From Brachybacterium huguangmaarense (GTDB taxonomy: Bacteria > Actinomycetota > Actinomycetes > Actinomycetales > Dermabacteraceae): 64,000 nt of DNA. The notes under the pieces are model-generated. The model was given only the letters and a program-made list of their open reading frames with translations, was not told the DNA's origin and ran no database searches. Both the position numbers and the translations under genes were made by a program. Location of the stretch: the NCBI RefSeq assembly GCF_025725725.1, contig NZ_CP107020.1, forward strand, positions 1 through 64,000, in the 5' to 3' direction. Shown piece by piece: positions 9,041-17,486 of this stretch (positions within the stretch are counted from its first letter, which is position 1; the number at the start of each line of letters is the position of its first letter).

Positions 9041-10546
9041 TCACTCGTGGGCGCCGGCCTTGCCCGTGAGCTTGGAGCGGATGGTCAGGCCGATCGCACC
9101 GAGCAGGAGCACGTACAGCACGATCACGATGGGCCCGTCGAACAGCGCCGCGGGGCTGCCGCCCGCGCTCATGAGCGCGTCACGCAGGTTGGTCTCGGCG
9201 AGGGGGCCGAGCACCATGCCGATGATGAGCGGCGCGAGCGGGTAGTCGAACGTGCGCATGAGGAAGCCGAGCACGCCGATGCCGAGCAGGAACAGCAGGT
9301 CCGAGATCGCCGCGCCCGTCGCGTAGATGCCGAGCGCGGAGAACACGGTGATCCCCGCGTACAGGTAGGGCTCGGGGATCAGCAGCAGCTTGGCCCACAG
9401 GCGCGCGAACGGCAGGTTGATCACCAGCAGCACGATCATCGCGATGAAGAAGCTGGCCAGCAGGCCCCACACCAGGTCGGGCGTCTTCTCGAACAGCAGC
9501 GGGCCCGGCTGCAGGCCGAACTGACGCATCGCGGCGAGGATGATCGCGGCCGTCGCCGAGACGGGGAGCCCGAGCGCGAGCAGGGCGCCCATGGCCATGC
9601 CGGTCGTCGAGTTGCCGGCCGCCTCGGGAGCGGCGAGGCCGCGGATGGCCCCCTTGCCGAACTGCGGATCGGGGCGCCGGGCGTCCAGCCGCTTCTCGAG
9701 CCCGTACGAGAGGAAGGTGGGGATCTCGCTGCCGCCCGCGGGGACCACGCCGAACGGCACGCCGATCGCGGTGCCGCGCAGCCATGCCGGCAGCGCCTCG
9801 CGGAACTCCTTGCCGGACAGCCACGGCCGTCCGGAGGTGCGCATCATCTGACCCTGGCCGGAGTGACGGGCGATGGCCGCCACGTAGATCACCTCGCCGA
9901 GCGCGAGCATGCCGACGGTGACCGTCACGAGCGAGATGCCGTCGAACAGCAGCGGCGAGCCGAGCGTGAAGCGCGGCGCACCCGTGACGCCGTCGATGCC
10001 GACCACGGCGATCGCCAGGCCGAGCATGAGCGACAGCAGTCCCTTGACGGCGCTGTCGGTCACGACGGAGCTGGTGGCCACGAAGGCGAACAGGGCCAGG
10101 GCGAAGAACTCGGCGGGGCCGAACTGCGCGGAGAAGTCCGCGAGCATGGGCGCGAGGAACACGACCAGGATCGAGGAGATCATGCCGCCGATGAAGGCGC
10201 CGATCGCCGCGGTGGCCAGCGCCTGGGCGGCCCGCCCGTTCTGGGCCATCTTGTGGCCCTCGAACGTCGAGGCGATCGCCGAGGCCTGGCCGGGCGTGTT
10301 GATGAGGATCGCCATCGTCGAGTCCCCGAACAGACCGCCGAAGTAGACGCCCGAGAACATGATGAGGGCGGCCGTCGGGTCGAGCGCGAACGTGACGGGC
10401 AGCAGCAGCGCGACCGCCATCGAGGAGCCGAGGCCGGGCAGCACGCCCACCGCGGTCCCCAGGAAGCAGCCCACGAGCACCCAGAACAGGTTCTGCAGGC
10501 TGAGGGCGTGGCCGAAGCCTTCGGCGAGCGAGGCGAGTGCGTCCAT
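9041..10546 (-). CDS. tctA: Tripartite tricarboxylate transporter, large permease TctA
   Basis: A 501-residue polytopic membrane protein with the TctA signature near the N-terminus ('GVLPGLGSSMAVALLLP') and 'ILINTPGQASAIASTFEGH'. About 12 membrane segments are visible. With TctB and the binding protein TctC it forms an ion-coupled importer for citrate or a related carboxylate. It is the last gene of tctCBA, starting one base after the tctB stop. No TctDE two-component genes are next to it. Confidence 0.93.
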   Translation of the reverse strand: MDALASLAEGFGHALSLQNLFWVLVGCFLGTAVGVLPGLGSSMAVALLLPVTFALDPTAALIMFSGVYFGGLFGDSTMAILINTPGQASAIASTFEGHKMAQNGRAAQALATAAIGAFIGGMISSILVVFLAPMLADFSAQFGPAEFFALALFAFVATSSVVTDSAVKGLLSLMLGLAIAVVGIDGVTGAPRFTLGSPLLFDGISLVTVTVGMLALGEVIYVAAIARHSGQGQMMRTSGRPWLSGKEFREALPAWLRGTAIGVPFGVVPAGGSEIPTFLSYGLEKRLDARRPDPQFGKGAIRGLAAPEAAGNSTTGMAMGALLALGLPVSATAAIILAAMRQFGLQPGPLLFEKTPDLVWGLLASFFIAMIVLLVINLPFARLWAKLLLIPEPYLYAGITVFSALGIYATGAAISDLLFLLGIGVLGFLMRTFDYPLAPLIIGMVLGPLAETNLRDALMSAGGSPAALFDGPIVIVLYVLLLGAIGLTIRSKLTGKAGAHE

Positions 10547-10547
10547 G

Positions 10548-11156
10548 TCAGAACCCCCATCCGAGAATGCCCGAGGGCAGCGACAGCCCGAGGGCCATGT
10601 CGAAGATGATGTACGCGGCCGAGGAGACCGTCAGGGCGATCACGATGTCGAGCACCGTGCGCCGCGATCCGAAGGCATGGGCGATGCACCAGAACAGCAG
10701 CGCACCGGCGAGGATCCAGCCGAGCACCTCGAGCAGCACCGAGAAGACGAGGAAGGAGCCCACGATCCACACCAGGGCGCGCACGTTGAGGCGGGACTGG
10801 GTGCCCGCCTCGACCACGAGACCGGACTGGCGGCGCTGGTCGTCGTCCTCGCCGAGCTCGACGAGGGTGCCGCGGCGCCACGCGCGCACCGAGGCGATGA
10901 CCTGCAGCAGCACGAGCCCCAGGATCACGCCGGTGACGACGCCCGGGAAGAACCGCGGACCGGGGAAATCCGCGTTGGTGGGCACGTCCATCGTGACCAT
11001 GCCGTAGATCAGGTAGAGCGCGACGAGCACGAGGATGAGCGGCATCGTCAGCTCTCGCCACAGGTGCACGGGGGCGTGGCGCGGGTCCTCGGGCGCGGGC
11101 GCGGCGGTGCCGTCGGCACCGGGCGCGGGCGGATCGGGGGTCGTGGCGGCGGTCAT
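10548..11156 (-). CDS. tctB: Tripartite tricarboxylate transporter, small permease TctB
   Basis: A 202-residue protein with four hydrophobic segments, the size and layout of TctB. 'NADFPGPRFFPGVVTG' is the typical TctB loop (FP-x-R-FP). The N-terminus (residues 1-35) is a Pro/Ala-rich cytosolic leader. The ATG at 11156 overlaps the tctC stop as ATGA, so translation is coupled. It is the small membrane subunit that pairs with TctA. Confidence 0.88.
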   Translation of the reverse strand: MTAATTPDPPAPGADGTAAPAPEDPRHAPVHLWRELTMPLILVLVALYLIYGMVTMDVPTNADFPGPRFFPGVVTGVILGLVLLQVIASVRAWRRGTLVELGEDDDQRRQSGLVVEAGTQSRLNVRALVWIVGSFLVFSVLLEVLGWILAGALLFWCIAHAFGSRRTVLDIVIALTVSSAAYIIFDMALGLSLPSGILGWGF

Positions 11157-12220
11157 GAGCCCATCTCCTCGTACAGCTTGCGGATCTGCGTCTCCTGGTC
11201 GGCCAGGAAGTCGGTGAGGTCGTCGCCGCGGATCACGTTCTCCGTCCAGGCGTAGCGTTTGATGGCGTCGGCCCACTCGGGAGTCGCGATGGTCTCGGTG
11301 ACCACGTCGTTGAGGGTCGCGAGGTCCTCGGGGTCGAGGCCCGGGGGCGCCGAGATCGAGCGCCAGTTCGACAGGGTCACGTCGTAGCCGAGCTCGACCG
11401 TGGTGGGCACGTCGAGGAAGTCGACGCGCTCCTTGGCGACGATCGCGAGCGCCCGCAGACGCCCCGACTCGATCTGGTCGCGCGTGTCCGGCAGGCCCGA
11501 GGAGGCCGCGTGCGCGGTGCCGTTCAACAGTGCGGCGATCACCTCCCCGCCGCCGTCGGAGGAGATGTACGTGATCGCGCCCGCGTCCACGCCGCCCTTG
11601 ATCGCGAGGTCGGTGACGACGAGCTGGTCGAAGGAGCCGCCGCCGGTCCACGGCATCGCGCCGGTGTCCTCGCGCCATGCGGCCAGGAGCGAGTCGAGGT
11701 CCTGGTAGGGCGAGTCCTTGGGCACGACGATCGCGTCGTACTCCTCGACGAGGATGCCCAGCGGCGTCACGTCGGTGAACGCGGTCTTCGACTTGTACTG
11801 GATGGTCGCGGCCAGCAGGCCCGTGCCACCGATGAGCAGCGTGTTGGGACGCCCCTTGAGGCCGACGACGTTGCTGAGGGCGATCGTGCCGCCGGCGCCC
11901 GGCATGTTGAGCACCTGCACGTTGTTGACGATCGAATGGGCGCGCTGGGCCTGCTGCATCTCGCGGGCCACGGCGTCCCATCCGCCCCCGGCCGCGGCGG
12001 GCGCGACCAGGGTGAGGGAAGCCCGGACGTCGTCGCCGCCCGAGGCGGAGGCGAACGAGCCGACGGTCGCGGTGCCGATGGCGCCGGCGGCGACGATGCC
12101 GCCGAGCACCTTGAGGGCGGTGCGGCGTCCGGGATTCGTCGAGGCGATGGGTGCGGTGCCCGGATCGTCGGGCGGGCTGGCCGGGCTGTCGGGCGGGGGC
12201 GCGGAGGACGACGGTGTCAT
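11153..12220 (-). CDS. tctC: Tripartite tricarboxylate transporter binding protein TctC
   Basis: A 355-residue extracytoplasmic solute-binding protein of the TctC/Bug family. A twin-arginine-like signal, 'GRRTALKVLGGIVAAGA', begins near residue 31, after an unusually long Pro/Ser/Asp-rich leader; no lipobox Cys is seen. Family blocks are 'PGAGGTIALSNV' and 'GGGSFDQLVV'. It should capture a carboxylate and deliver it to TctBA. The ATG at 12220 has an AGGAG site eight bases upstream. The ligand cannot be predicted: Bug proteins bind citrate, aromatic acids, nicotinate and others. Confidence 0.9.
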   Translation of the reverse strand: MTPSSSAPPPDSPASPPDDPGTAPIASTNPGRRTALKVLGGIVAAGAIGTATVGSFASASGGDDVRASLTLVAPAAAGGGWDAVAREMQQAQRAHSIVNNVQVLNMPGAGGTIALSNVVGLKGRPNTLLIGGTGLLAATIQYKSKTAFTDVTPLGILVEEYDAIVVPKDSPYQDLDSLLAAWREDTGAMPWTGGGSFDQLVVTDLAIKGGVDAGAITYISSDGGGEVIAALLNGTAHAASSGLPDTRDQIESGRLRALAIVAKERVDFLDVPTTVELGYDVTLSNWRSISAPPGLDPEDLATLNDVVTETIATPEWADAIKRYAWTENVIRGDDLTDFLADQETQIRKLYEEMGS

Positions 12221-12317
12221 CACGGGTACTCCTGGCAGGGGGCGAGGATTTCGGGCACCGGGCCGCGAGGAGCACGACACCGATGTCGTCCCAGCCGATG
12301 AGGGCTGGAAGCGACCC

Positions 12318-12323
12318 AGGGTA
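12318..12323 (-). promoter_or_regulatory. Possible -10 hexamer for tctCBA
   Basis: TACCCT on the minus strand lies about 98 bases before the tctC ATG, in the divergent spacer. Position and sequence fit an actinobacterial -10, but no -35 is clear. Confidence 0.3.
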
Positions 12324-12384
12324 CAGGGAGCCCTCCGGGTGCTGAGCCGTGTCCAGGATCCGGAGCGGCACGGAAGCATCGAAC

Positions 12385-12422
12385 GGTGCACTCTCGGCAG
12401 AGCGCACCGGTGCCCGTAGGCT
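12385..12422 (+). promoter_or_regulatory. Palindrome and -10 hexamer upstream of the small membrane gene and yeiH
   Basis: A 24-base near-perfect palindrome (12385-12408, ten-base arms, one mismatch, CGGC centre) sits nine bases before a TAGGCT hexamer at 12417-12422. The arrangement looks like an operator just upstream of a -10 that serves the gene at 12467. No regulator gene is adjacent. Confidence 0.4.
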
Positions 12423-12466
12423 GGGCTCGACAGACCGCGTCGCCTGCCGCCGAGGAGCACCCTTCG

Positions 12467-12601
12467 ATGCCCGCTCGCCCCGAATCCCCCGATGACCACC
12501 GGCGTTTCTCCTTGAGTGAGGACTGGGCGGCGACCGTGCTCGGCCTGGTCCTGCTCGTCCTGTGCCTGCTGGGGCTCCTCTCCCCCGAGCTGATCCCGTG
12601 A
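12467..12601 (+). CDS. Small single-span membrane protein upstream of yeiH
   Basis: A 44-residue protein with a polar N-terminus and one hydrophobic helix ('VLGLVLLVLCLLGLL'), ending SPELIP. The ATG follows a GAGGAG site nine bases upstream. Its TGA overlaps the GTG start of the YeiH-type exporter (GTGA), so the two are translated together. The coupling suggests a small accessory subunit of the exporter. I do not recognise a named family. Confidence 0.65.
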   Translation: MPARPESPDDHRRFSLSEDWAATVLGLVLLVLCLLGLLSPELIP

Positions 12602-13797
12602 GCGAGGCCGGGCGCCTCGAGGAGCAGGACCGCTCCCCCGCTCCCCAGGTCCCGGATGCGTCCGTGCCCGAGCGTCCCGCGATGTCACGTGCGGCGGGAA
12701 CGGTCGCGGGCGCCGCCGTCGTGCTTGCCCTGGCGACGCTGACCCGCTGGCTCACGGAGGCGGTGCCCGCGGCGGCCGCAGGGACCGGGGTGGAGAAGGT
12801 GGCCGCAGCGATCGAGTACCCCGTCTATGCGATCGCCCTCGGCTTCGCGGGCAACGCCGTGCTCACCGTCACCGGCCTGCGCGGCCGTCTGACCGCGGCC
12901 TTCCGCACGGAGCTGTTCATCAAGGTGGGTCTCGTGCTGCTCGGCGCGAGCATCGACCTCGCGATCGTGGTGCGTGCGGCGGGGCCCGCCGTGGTCCAGG
13001 CGATCGTGCTGATCGCGATCGTCTTCGGCTTCACGTGGTGGTTCGCGGGGCGCCTGGGGCTCGACGACCGGCTGCGCGCGCTGCTGGCGAGCGCGCTCTC
13101 GATCTGCGGGGTCTCGGCGGCCGTCGCCGCGGCGGGGGCCGTGCACGCGCGCAAGGAGCAGCTCGCCTACACGGCCACCCTCGTGATCGTGTTCGCCGTG
13201 CCGTCGATCTTCCTGCTCCCGTTCCTGGCCGAGACGATGGGCCTGTCCCCGGCAGTGACCGGGGCCTGGATCGGCGGCAACATCGACACGACGGCGGCGG
13301 TCACGGCGGCCGGCGCGGTCGCGGGCGAGCAGCCTCTCCAGATCGCGTCGATCGTCAAGGTCACCCAGAACGCCCTGCTCGGCGTCGTCGCGGTGCTGCT
13401 GACCGTGTACTTCACGGTGCGGGTCGCCGCGACGGAGACCCCGGCCGAGCGCGACGGCACGGCGGCGCCGACCCGGGCCGGCGCGCGGGCGTGGCTCGGC
13501 GTGCTGTGGCAGCGCTTCCCCAAGTTCGTGCTCGGCTTCCTCGCGGCGTCCGCGCTCGTCACCGTGCTGGGACAGACCATGCCGGCCGATGCGTGGGGCG
13601 AGCGGCTGTCCGCGGCCAAGGAGCTGCAGGTGTGGGCGCTCACCCTCGCCTTCGTGTCCATCGGACTCGAGTTCAACGTCTCCTCGGCGCGTGAGGCCGG
13701 ATGGCGGCCCGTGCTCGTGTTCGCGGTGGCCACGGTCGTGAACCTCGTGGCAGGGCTCGGGCTGTCACTCCTGCTGTTCTCGCACTTCTCGTTCTGA
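12598..13797 (+). CDS. yeiH: YeiH-family putative exporter (UPF0324)
   Basis: A 399-residue protein with about ten hydrophobic segments. Family blocks include 'KVGLVLLGASIDLAIV', 'SALSICGVSAAVAAAG' and 'GAWIGGNIDTTAAVTAAG'. YeiH proteins are annotated as putative sulfate exporters on indirect evidence. The GTG start at 12598 is chosen for its four-base overlap with the small upstream gene; the first ~30 residues are a soluble acidic/Pro-rich leader. A hydrophilic loop near residue 285 divides the two halves. No sulfonate or taurine genes are nearby, so the substrate is open. Confidence 0.85.
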   Translation: MSEAGRLEEQDRSPAPQVPDASVPERPAMSRAAGTVAGAAVVLALATLTRWLTEAVPAAAAGTGVEKVAAAIEYPVYAIALGFAGNAVLTVTGLRGRLTAAFRTELFIKVGLVLLGASIDLAIVVRAAGPAVVQAIVLIAIVFGFTWWFAGRLGLDDRLRALLASALSICGVSAAVAAAGAVHARKEQLAYTATLVIVFAVPSIFLLPFLAETMGLSPAVTGAWIGGNIDTTAAVTAAGAVAGEQPLQIASIVKVTQNALLGVVAVLLTVYFTVRVAATETPAERDGTAAPTRAGARAWLGVLWQRFPKFVLGFLAASALVTVLGQTMPADAWGERLSAAKELQVWALTLAFVSIGLEFNVSSAREAGWRPVLVFAVATVVNLVAGLGLSLLLFSHFSF

Positions 13798-13919
13798 TCG
13801 TTCTGAGAGAGGCGGCGCGTCCCTCGAGGGGTGCGAGGGCTCCGCCGGATCGCGCCGAGTGACCGGGACGGCTCACGCCCGCGGCGTCGCCAGCCCCCGC
13901 CGGTCCCAGACCGAGCTCC

Positions 13920-14474
13920 TCACTCCAGGCGGATCAGCTGGAGGTCGAACTCGAGCACCACCTTGTCGCTGATGAGCACACCGCCGGAGTCGAGCCGTGT
14001 GTTCCAGCGGACGTCCCATTCGCGACGGTCGATCCGTCGGCTGCCCTCGAGGCCCGCTCGCGTGCGTCCGTCGGGGTCGACCTCGGTGCCGGTGAACTGC
14101 AGGCTCACGTGCAACGGCTTGGTGACGTCGCGGATCGTGAGGTCGCCGATCACGAGGAAGTCGCCCTCCTCGGCGTCGTCGGGCTCCTCGATCCGCTCGG
14201 AGGTGAAGACCATCTCCGGGAAGGTCTCCACGTCGAAGAAGTCGGCGCTGCGCAGGTGGCGGTCGCGCTCCTCGAGCTGGGTGTCGAGGCTCCCGGTGCG
14301 CGCGGTGATCCGCGCCCACGACCGGGCGGGGCTCGTCGGGTCGATGTGCGCCTCGCCCTCGAAGTCGGGGAAGCCGCCGCGGATCTTGGTGATCATCGCG
14401 TGGCGCACGGAGAACCCGAGGCGGGAGTGCGCAGGATCGATCCGCCAGGTGCCGACGAAGTCGTGGGTGTCCAT
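13920..14474 (-). CDS. YceI family protein
   Basis: A 184-residue YceI-like lipocalin-fold protein. The family opening 'GTWRIDPAHSRLGFSVRH' and 'DFFDVETFPEMVFTS' are present. These proteins bind isoprenoid or amphiphilic ligands such as polyprenols in a beta barrel. This copy has no signal peptide, so it is probably cytosolic. The ATG is preceded by GAGGAG. It is a single gene with its own -10 (TAAGGT) 33 bases upstream. Confidence 0.9.
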   Translation of the reverse strand: MDTHDFVGTWRIDPAHSRLGFSVRHAMITKIRGGFPDFEGEAHIDPTSPARSWARITARTGSLDTQLEERDRHLRSADFFDVETFPEMVFTSERIEEPDDAEEGDFLVIGDLTIRDVTKPLHVSLQFTGTEVDPDGRTRAGLEGSRRIDRREWDVRWNTRLDSGGVLISDKVVLEFDLQLIRLE

Positions 14475-14506
14475 GGCAGCTCCTCTGCGTCCCGACGGTG
14501 GCAGAC

Positions 14507-14512
14507 ACCTTA
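14507..14512 (-). promoter_or_regulatory. -10 hexamer of the YceI gene
   Basis: TAAGGT on the minus strand, 33 bases before the ATG, which leaves room for a leader containing the GAGGAG ribosome site. Confidence 0.4.
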
Positions 14513-14702
14513 GTCGCGAGCGAGCACGGAGGGGGCCGGATCCAGCCGTCCGGATGGTCGGAGGCGCGGAGGGACGCGCGCAGAGAACCGTGCGGGCGGT
14601 GGCGGGCAGGCGACGCGGGGCACCGGGGGCGCCGAGCCGGCCTGCGCCCCGGGGGCCGGTGGTGCATCCTGGTCCCTCCGTCCCTGCGACCGAAGGATGC
14701 CG

Positions 14703-15023
14703 ATGATCCTCATCAACGTGAAGTTCCCCGTCAAGCCCGAGTTCGCCGATCGCTGGCCCGAGATCGCGCGCGAGTTCACACAGGCGACCCTCGCCGAGCC
14801 GGGCAACAAGTGGTTCGAGTGGTCCCGCAGCGTCGAGGAGCCCGCCACCTATGTGCTGCTCGAGGCGTTCGAGGACGATGCCGCCGAAGCACACGTGACG
14901 TCCCCGCACTTCCGGGCCATGCAGGACGAGTTCCCGCACTACCTGTCGGCGACGCCGCAGATCGTGTCCCAGCAGGTCGACGCCGACGGCTGGGGGCCGA
15001 TGGGCGAGCTCCAGGTCGACTGA
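14703..15023 (+). CDS. Putative quinol monooxygenase (ABM domain)
   Basis: A 106-residue antibiotic-biosynthesis-monooxygenase-type protein (ferredoxin-like dimeric fold), similar to YgiN-like quinol monooxygenases. Family blocks are 'EPGNKWFEWSRSVEEP' and 'TSPHFRAMQDEFPHYLS'. These proteins bind quinones or aromatic substrates without a cofactor. Two ATGs are possible, at 14697 and 14703; the second is preferred because a GAAGG site lies seven bases before it and homologues begin at this point. It ends in a perfect palindrome. Confidence 0.85.
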   Translation: MILINVKFPVKPEFADRWPEIAREFTQATLAEPGNKWFEWSRSVEEPATYVLLEAFEDDAAEAHVTSPHFRAMQDEFPHYLSATPQIVSQQVDADGWGPMGELQVD

Positions 15024-15047
15024 CGCCTGCGAGCCGGCTCGCAGGCG
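15024..15047. terminator. Perfect 24-base palindrome between convergent genes
   Basis: Two 12-base arms meet without a mismatch, starting one base after the monooxygenase stop. As RNA it forms a GC-rich hairpin with a tetraloop. No T run follows. It probably terminates transcription from both sides. Confidence 0.6.
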
Positions 15048-15061
15048 ACGCGGCACCCAGT

Positions 15062-15093
15062 TCTCACTCGGTGCGGCTCTCACTCGGTGCGGC
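15062..15093 (-). repeat. 16-base tandem duplication at the 3' end of the HIT gene
   Basis: TCTCACTCGGTGCGGC occurs twice without change. The first repeat lies beyond the stop codon and the second covers it. On the minus strand it contains CCGAGTGAGA, the same core found in the tandem array at 61.5 kb. Confidence 0.8.
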
Positions 15094-15601
15094 GGGGCTC
15101 CGGTCCCTGGGGGCGGACGATCACCTCGTCCGTCGCGCGCAGTCGGCGGATCTCCGCGGTGAGCTCGGCGCGCAGCGCATCGTGCGTGCCGCCGAGCGCG
15201 TGCCGCGGATCGTGCCAGCGCTCGGCCGGGTAGAGCCACACCGGTCTGCCGAGCAGGTCCGGCGGCTCCCAGTCGTAGCGCGGCCACACGTGGGCGTGCA
15301 GGAACGCATCGGTGTTGCCGAGGATCTCGACGTTCACCCGCCGGTAGGCGGGGTCCCGGCGAGCGCACACGGTCTCGACCGCGCTCGCCACGAGGTCGAC
15401 ATCGGCCAGATAGCGCACGCGGTCCAGCCGTGACAGGTCCGAGAGCCGATCGACCCCGCGAGTCTTCGTGAGGGCGAGCGCGTAGCCGGGCAGCCACTGG
15501 ATGTCGCCGATCACGGCGTACGCCGCCTCGAGCTCGGCGAGCACCGTGGGATTGCGGCCGGCCTGGGCGGCGCCGATCCGATCCTCGCGCCAGTCGCGCA
15601 T
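15080..15601 (-). CDS. HIT family hydrolase
   Basis: A 173-residue HIT-superfamily protein. The histidine triad appears as 'FLHAHVWPRYDWE' near residue 105, a variant close to HxHxxPR. Such proteins are nucleotide hydrolases or transferases, for example on dinucleoside polyphosphates. The motif 'YALALTKTRGVDRLSDLS' matches a bacterial branch annotated as diadenosine tetraphosphate hydrolase-like. The ATG follows GGAGGAG. The C-terminal region is charged and its end is altered by a 16-base tandem duplication that includes the stop. Confidence 0.8.
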   Translation of the reverse strand: MRDWREDRIGAAQAGRNPTVLAELEAAYAVIGDIQWLPGYALALTKTRGVDRLSDLSRLDRVRYLADVDLVASAVETVCARRDPAYRRVNVEILGNTDAFLHAHVWPRYDWEPPDLLGRPVWLYPAERWHDPRHALGGTHDALRAELTAEIRRLRATDEVIVRPQGPEPRRTE

Positions 15602-15707
15602 GTCTCCTCCTGAGAATGTGGCCGTGGCCTCAGTATGGCTGGGACCGGCGCGAGCTCCGCTCCGAGCTGGCCGGCCTGGGTCGGCGTGCGCATCGGGCCG
15701 GTGGCGC

Positions 15708-16253
15708 TCAGAGCGTCAGGTCCTCCCAGACGAAGGTCGTCACGGTGCCGCTCTCCCAGTCACGCCGCAGCACCGCGTACGCGACGGAGGCGACCGGGTC
15801 GCCGCCGTCGACGGGCCAGGACTCCCGGTAGTGGGCCTCCTTGACCCAGCCGCAGCGCAGGAAGACCCGCCGCATCGGCACGTTGTCCTCGCGCGTCTGC
15901 CCTTCGAGCCGGTGCACCTCCGGCATCGTCTCGAAGACGTGCGCGGTGATCGCCTCGAGCGCCGGCGCGCCGAGCCCGTGACCCCGATGGGTCTCGGCCA
16001 GGCGCACGTCGATCAATGGGGTGGGATCCTCGAGGTCTTCGAGCAGCACCATGCCGATGACGCCGCGCACGTCGTCGTCCAGCCAGAACGAGTCGCACTC
16101 GTCGGAGCGGTACGCGCCCGCGTCGATGGACTCCGCGACCTCGGCCGCGGTCCTGGATGTCCGCACGTGGAACGGGAAGGCGTTGCGCGTGAGGAAGGAG
16201 ATGAGGTCCTCACGATCGCGGCCGGTCGGGTCGATGCGTCGCAGGCTCACCAT
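15708..16253 (-). CDS. GNAT family N-acetyltransferase
   Basis: A 181-residue GCN5-related acetyltransferase. The acetyl-CoA loop is 'LAETHRGHGLGAPALEAI' (R/Q-x-x-G-x-G/A type) near residue 88, followed by 'TREDNVPMRRVFLRCGW'. The substrate is unknown. A CACGAT hexamer lies six bases before the ATG, which suggests a leaderless transcript. It is a single gene between HIT and a remnant region. Confidence 0.85.
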   Translation of the reverse strand: MVSLRRIDPTGRDREDLISFLTRNAFPFHVRTSRTAAEVAESIDAGAYRSDECDSFWLDDDVRGVIGMVLLEDLEDPTPLIDVRLAETHRGHGLGAPALEAITAHVFETMPEVHRLEGQTREDNVPMRRVFLRCGWVKEAHYRESWPVDGGDPVASVAYAVLRRDWESGTVTTFVWEDLTL

Positions 16254-16259
16254 CGGGGC

Positions 16260-16265
16260 ATCGTG
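16260..16265 (-). promoter_or_regulatory. -10 hexamer, leaderless promoter of GNAT gene
   Basis: CACGAT on the minus strand, six bases before the ATG at 16253. Confidence 0.4.
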
Positions 16266-16357
16266 GCATGGACGCCGGGCCGTTGCCGACCGAGTTTCCC
16301 GGGAGCTGGGGCATCGCAGGCGCGCCGGTCCTCCACTTCCTGCCGCGCATCCCAGGC

Positions 16358-16522
16358 GGGTTCACGACGTCGGGGCTGGTGCCGGCCACGATCCCGCCGT
16401 CGACCAGGAGCACGGCGGCGGCGCCCTGCTCGGAGCGCTCCGGGAAGCGGGTCTCGATCAGCGCCCGGCAGCGCCCGATCAGCCGCTCGAGGCCCCCTGC
16501 CGGGCCTGATCTCGGTTCGCGT
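16358..16522 (-). pseudogene. Remnant of a cytidine-deaminase-like protein
   Basis: On the minus strand an ATG at 16522 is followed, after a frame change, by 'GLERLIGRCRALIETRFPE' and 'AAAVLLVDGGIVAGTSPD'. This resembles the N-terminus of a cytidine-deaminase-like protein. The zinc-binding His/Cys motifs that should follow are absent; the frame runs into unrelated sequence and stops at 16210. I call it a truncated, frameshifted remnant. It fills most of the gap between GNAT and AraC. Confidence 0.35.
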
Positions 16523-16598
16523 CATGAGGACCCTCGCTCCGCTTCGGTGCGGAGCGCACCGACCATCGACACCACAGAGGGCCGCCGGACCCGTTCCG

Positions 16599-16604
16599 TA
16601 CACT
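16599..16604 (+). promoter_or_regulatory. -10 hexamer, leaderless promoter of AraC-type gene
   Basis: TACACT lies seven bases before the GTG start at 16612. No ribosome site is visible. Confidence 0.5.
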
Positions 16605-16611
16605 GGCCGTC

Positions 16612-17355
16612 GTGAGCCCGGTCACTCGAGCGCTGACGGAGGAACGGTGGGCCTCCGTGCTCGACGCGGCCCATGAGCACGCGGCCATGCTGACCGTCGC
16701 CGACCTCGCGGATGTCGCCGGGTACAGCCCTTTCCACTTCTCACGGGTGTTCGCCGCGCACGTCGGCATCGGCCCGGGCCAGTATCTGACCGTGCTGCGG
16801 ATCGACGCCGCCAAGCGCCTGCTGCTCGCCGATCCCTGGCCCGTCGTCGACGTCGCGGCGGAGGTCGGCTTCGACTCGCTCTCGAGCTTCAGCCGACGCT
16901 TCCGCGACACGGTGGGGGTGCCGCCCGCGCACCTGCGACGTCTGGCCGACCGCATCGGCGACCGCCCGCCGCGGCCGTTCAGCATGCTCTCCGTGAGCCG
17001 TGCGGCGGTGCACGTGGTCCTCGACCTTCCCGCGGATCTCGGCTCCCGCGCCGACCCCTCGGTGTGGGTGGGCTGGTATCCGCAGCCGGCTCCGATCGGG
17101 CTGCCGCGCTCGGGCGTGCTCGTCTCCGGGCGCACCGACGTGGACCTCCCTCTCTGCGACGGTGCACCTTTCCTGCTCGGCTTCGCCGTCGCGGCCCGGG
17201 CCGACCCGTGGGAGCAGCTGGTGCCGTCCGCCCCGGTCGTCGCCGCGCATCCCCTGCCCGTCGTCGGGCCCGGTCGCCTCACCTTGCACTTCGGCGTGCA
17301 GGAGACCCGTCGGATGCCGATGCTCTCGGCGCTGCCGAGCCTGTGCCGGTCGTGA
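16612..17355 (+). CDS. AraC family transcriptional regulator
   Basis: A 247-residue regulator with the two helix-turn-helix units at the N-terminus (residues ~20-115): 'LTVADLADVAGYSPFHFSRVF' region and 'VVDVAAEVGFDSLSSFSRRF'. The C-terminal ~130 residues form a putative effector domain without clear family motifs, resembling a GyrI-like or glyoxalase-partner sensor. It lies 131 bases upstream of a VOC protein on the same strand, a common pairing, so it may regulate that gene. Confidence 0.85.
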   Translation: MSPVTRALTEERWASVLDAAHEHAAMLTVADLADVAGYSPFHFSRVFAAHVGIGPGQYLTVLRIDAAKRLLLADPWPVVDVAAEVGFDSLSSFSRRFRDTVGVPPAHLRRLADRIGDRPPRPFSMLSVSRAAVHVVLDLPADLGSRADPSVWVGWYPQPAPIGLPRSGVLVSGRTDVDLPLCDGAPFLLGFAVAARADPWEQLVPSAPVVAAHPLPVVGPGRLTLHFGVQETRRMPMLSALPSLCRS

Positions 17356-17435
17356 GGCGTCGCCGGCCGACGCCACCCGCCGCGCGGCAGCGGGAAGTCC
17401 GCACGATCGGACAAAGATGCTCGAGGCCATCTGCT

Positions 17436-17441
17436 TAGCGT
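17436..17441 (+). promoter_or_regulatory. -10 hexamer of the VOC gene
   Basis: TAGCGT, 45 bases before the ATG at 17487, in the same GGAC-rich context as other starts in this window. Confidence 0.4.
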
Positions 17442-17486
17442 GGACGCACGACATGGGCCGCACCGGCCCGGGACCGAGGAGGAATC

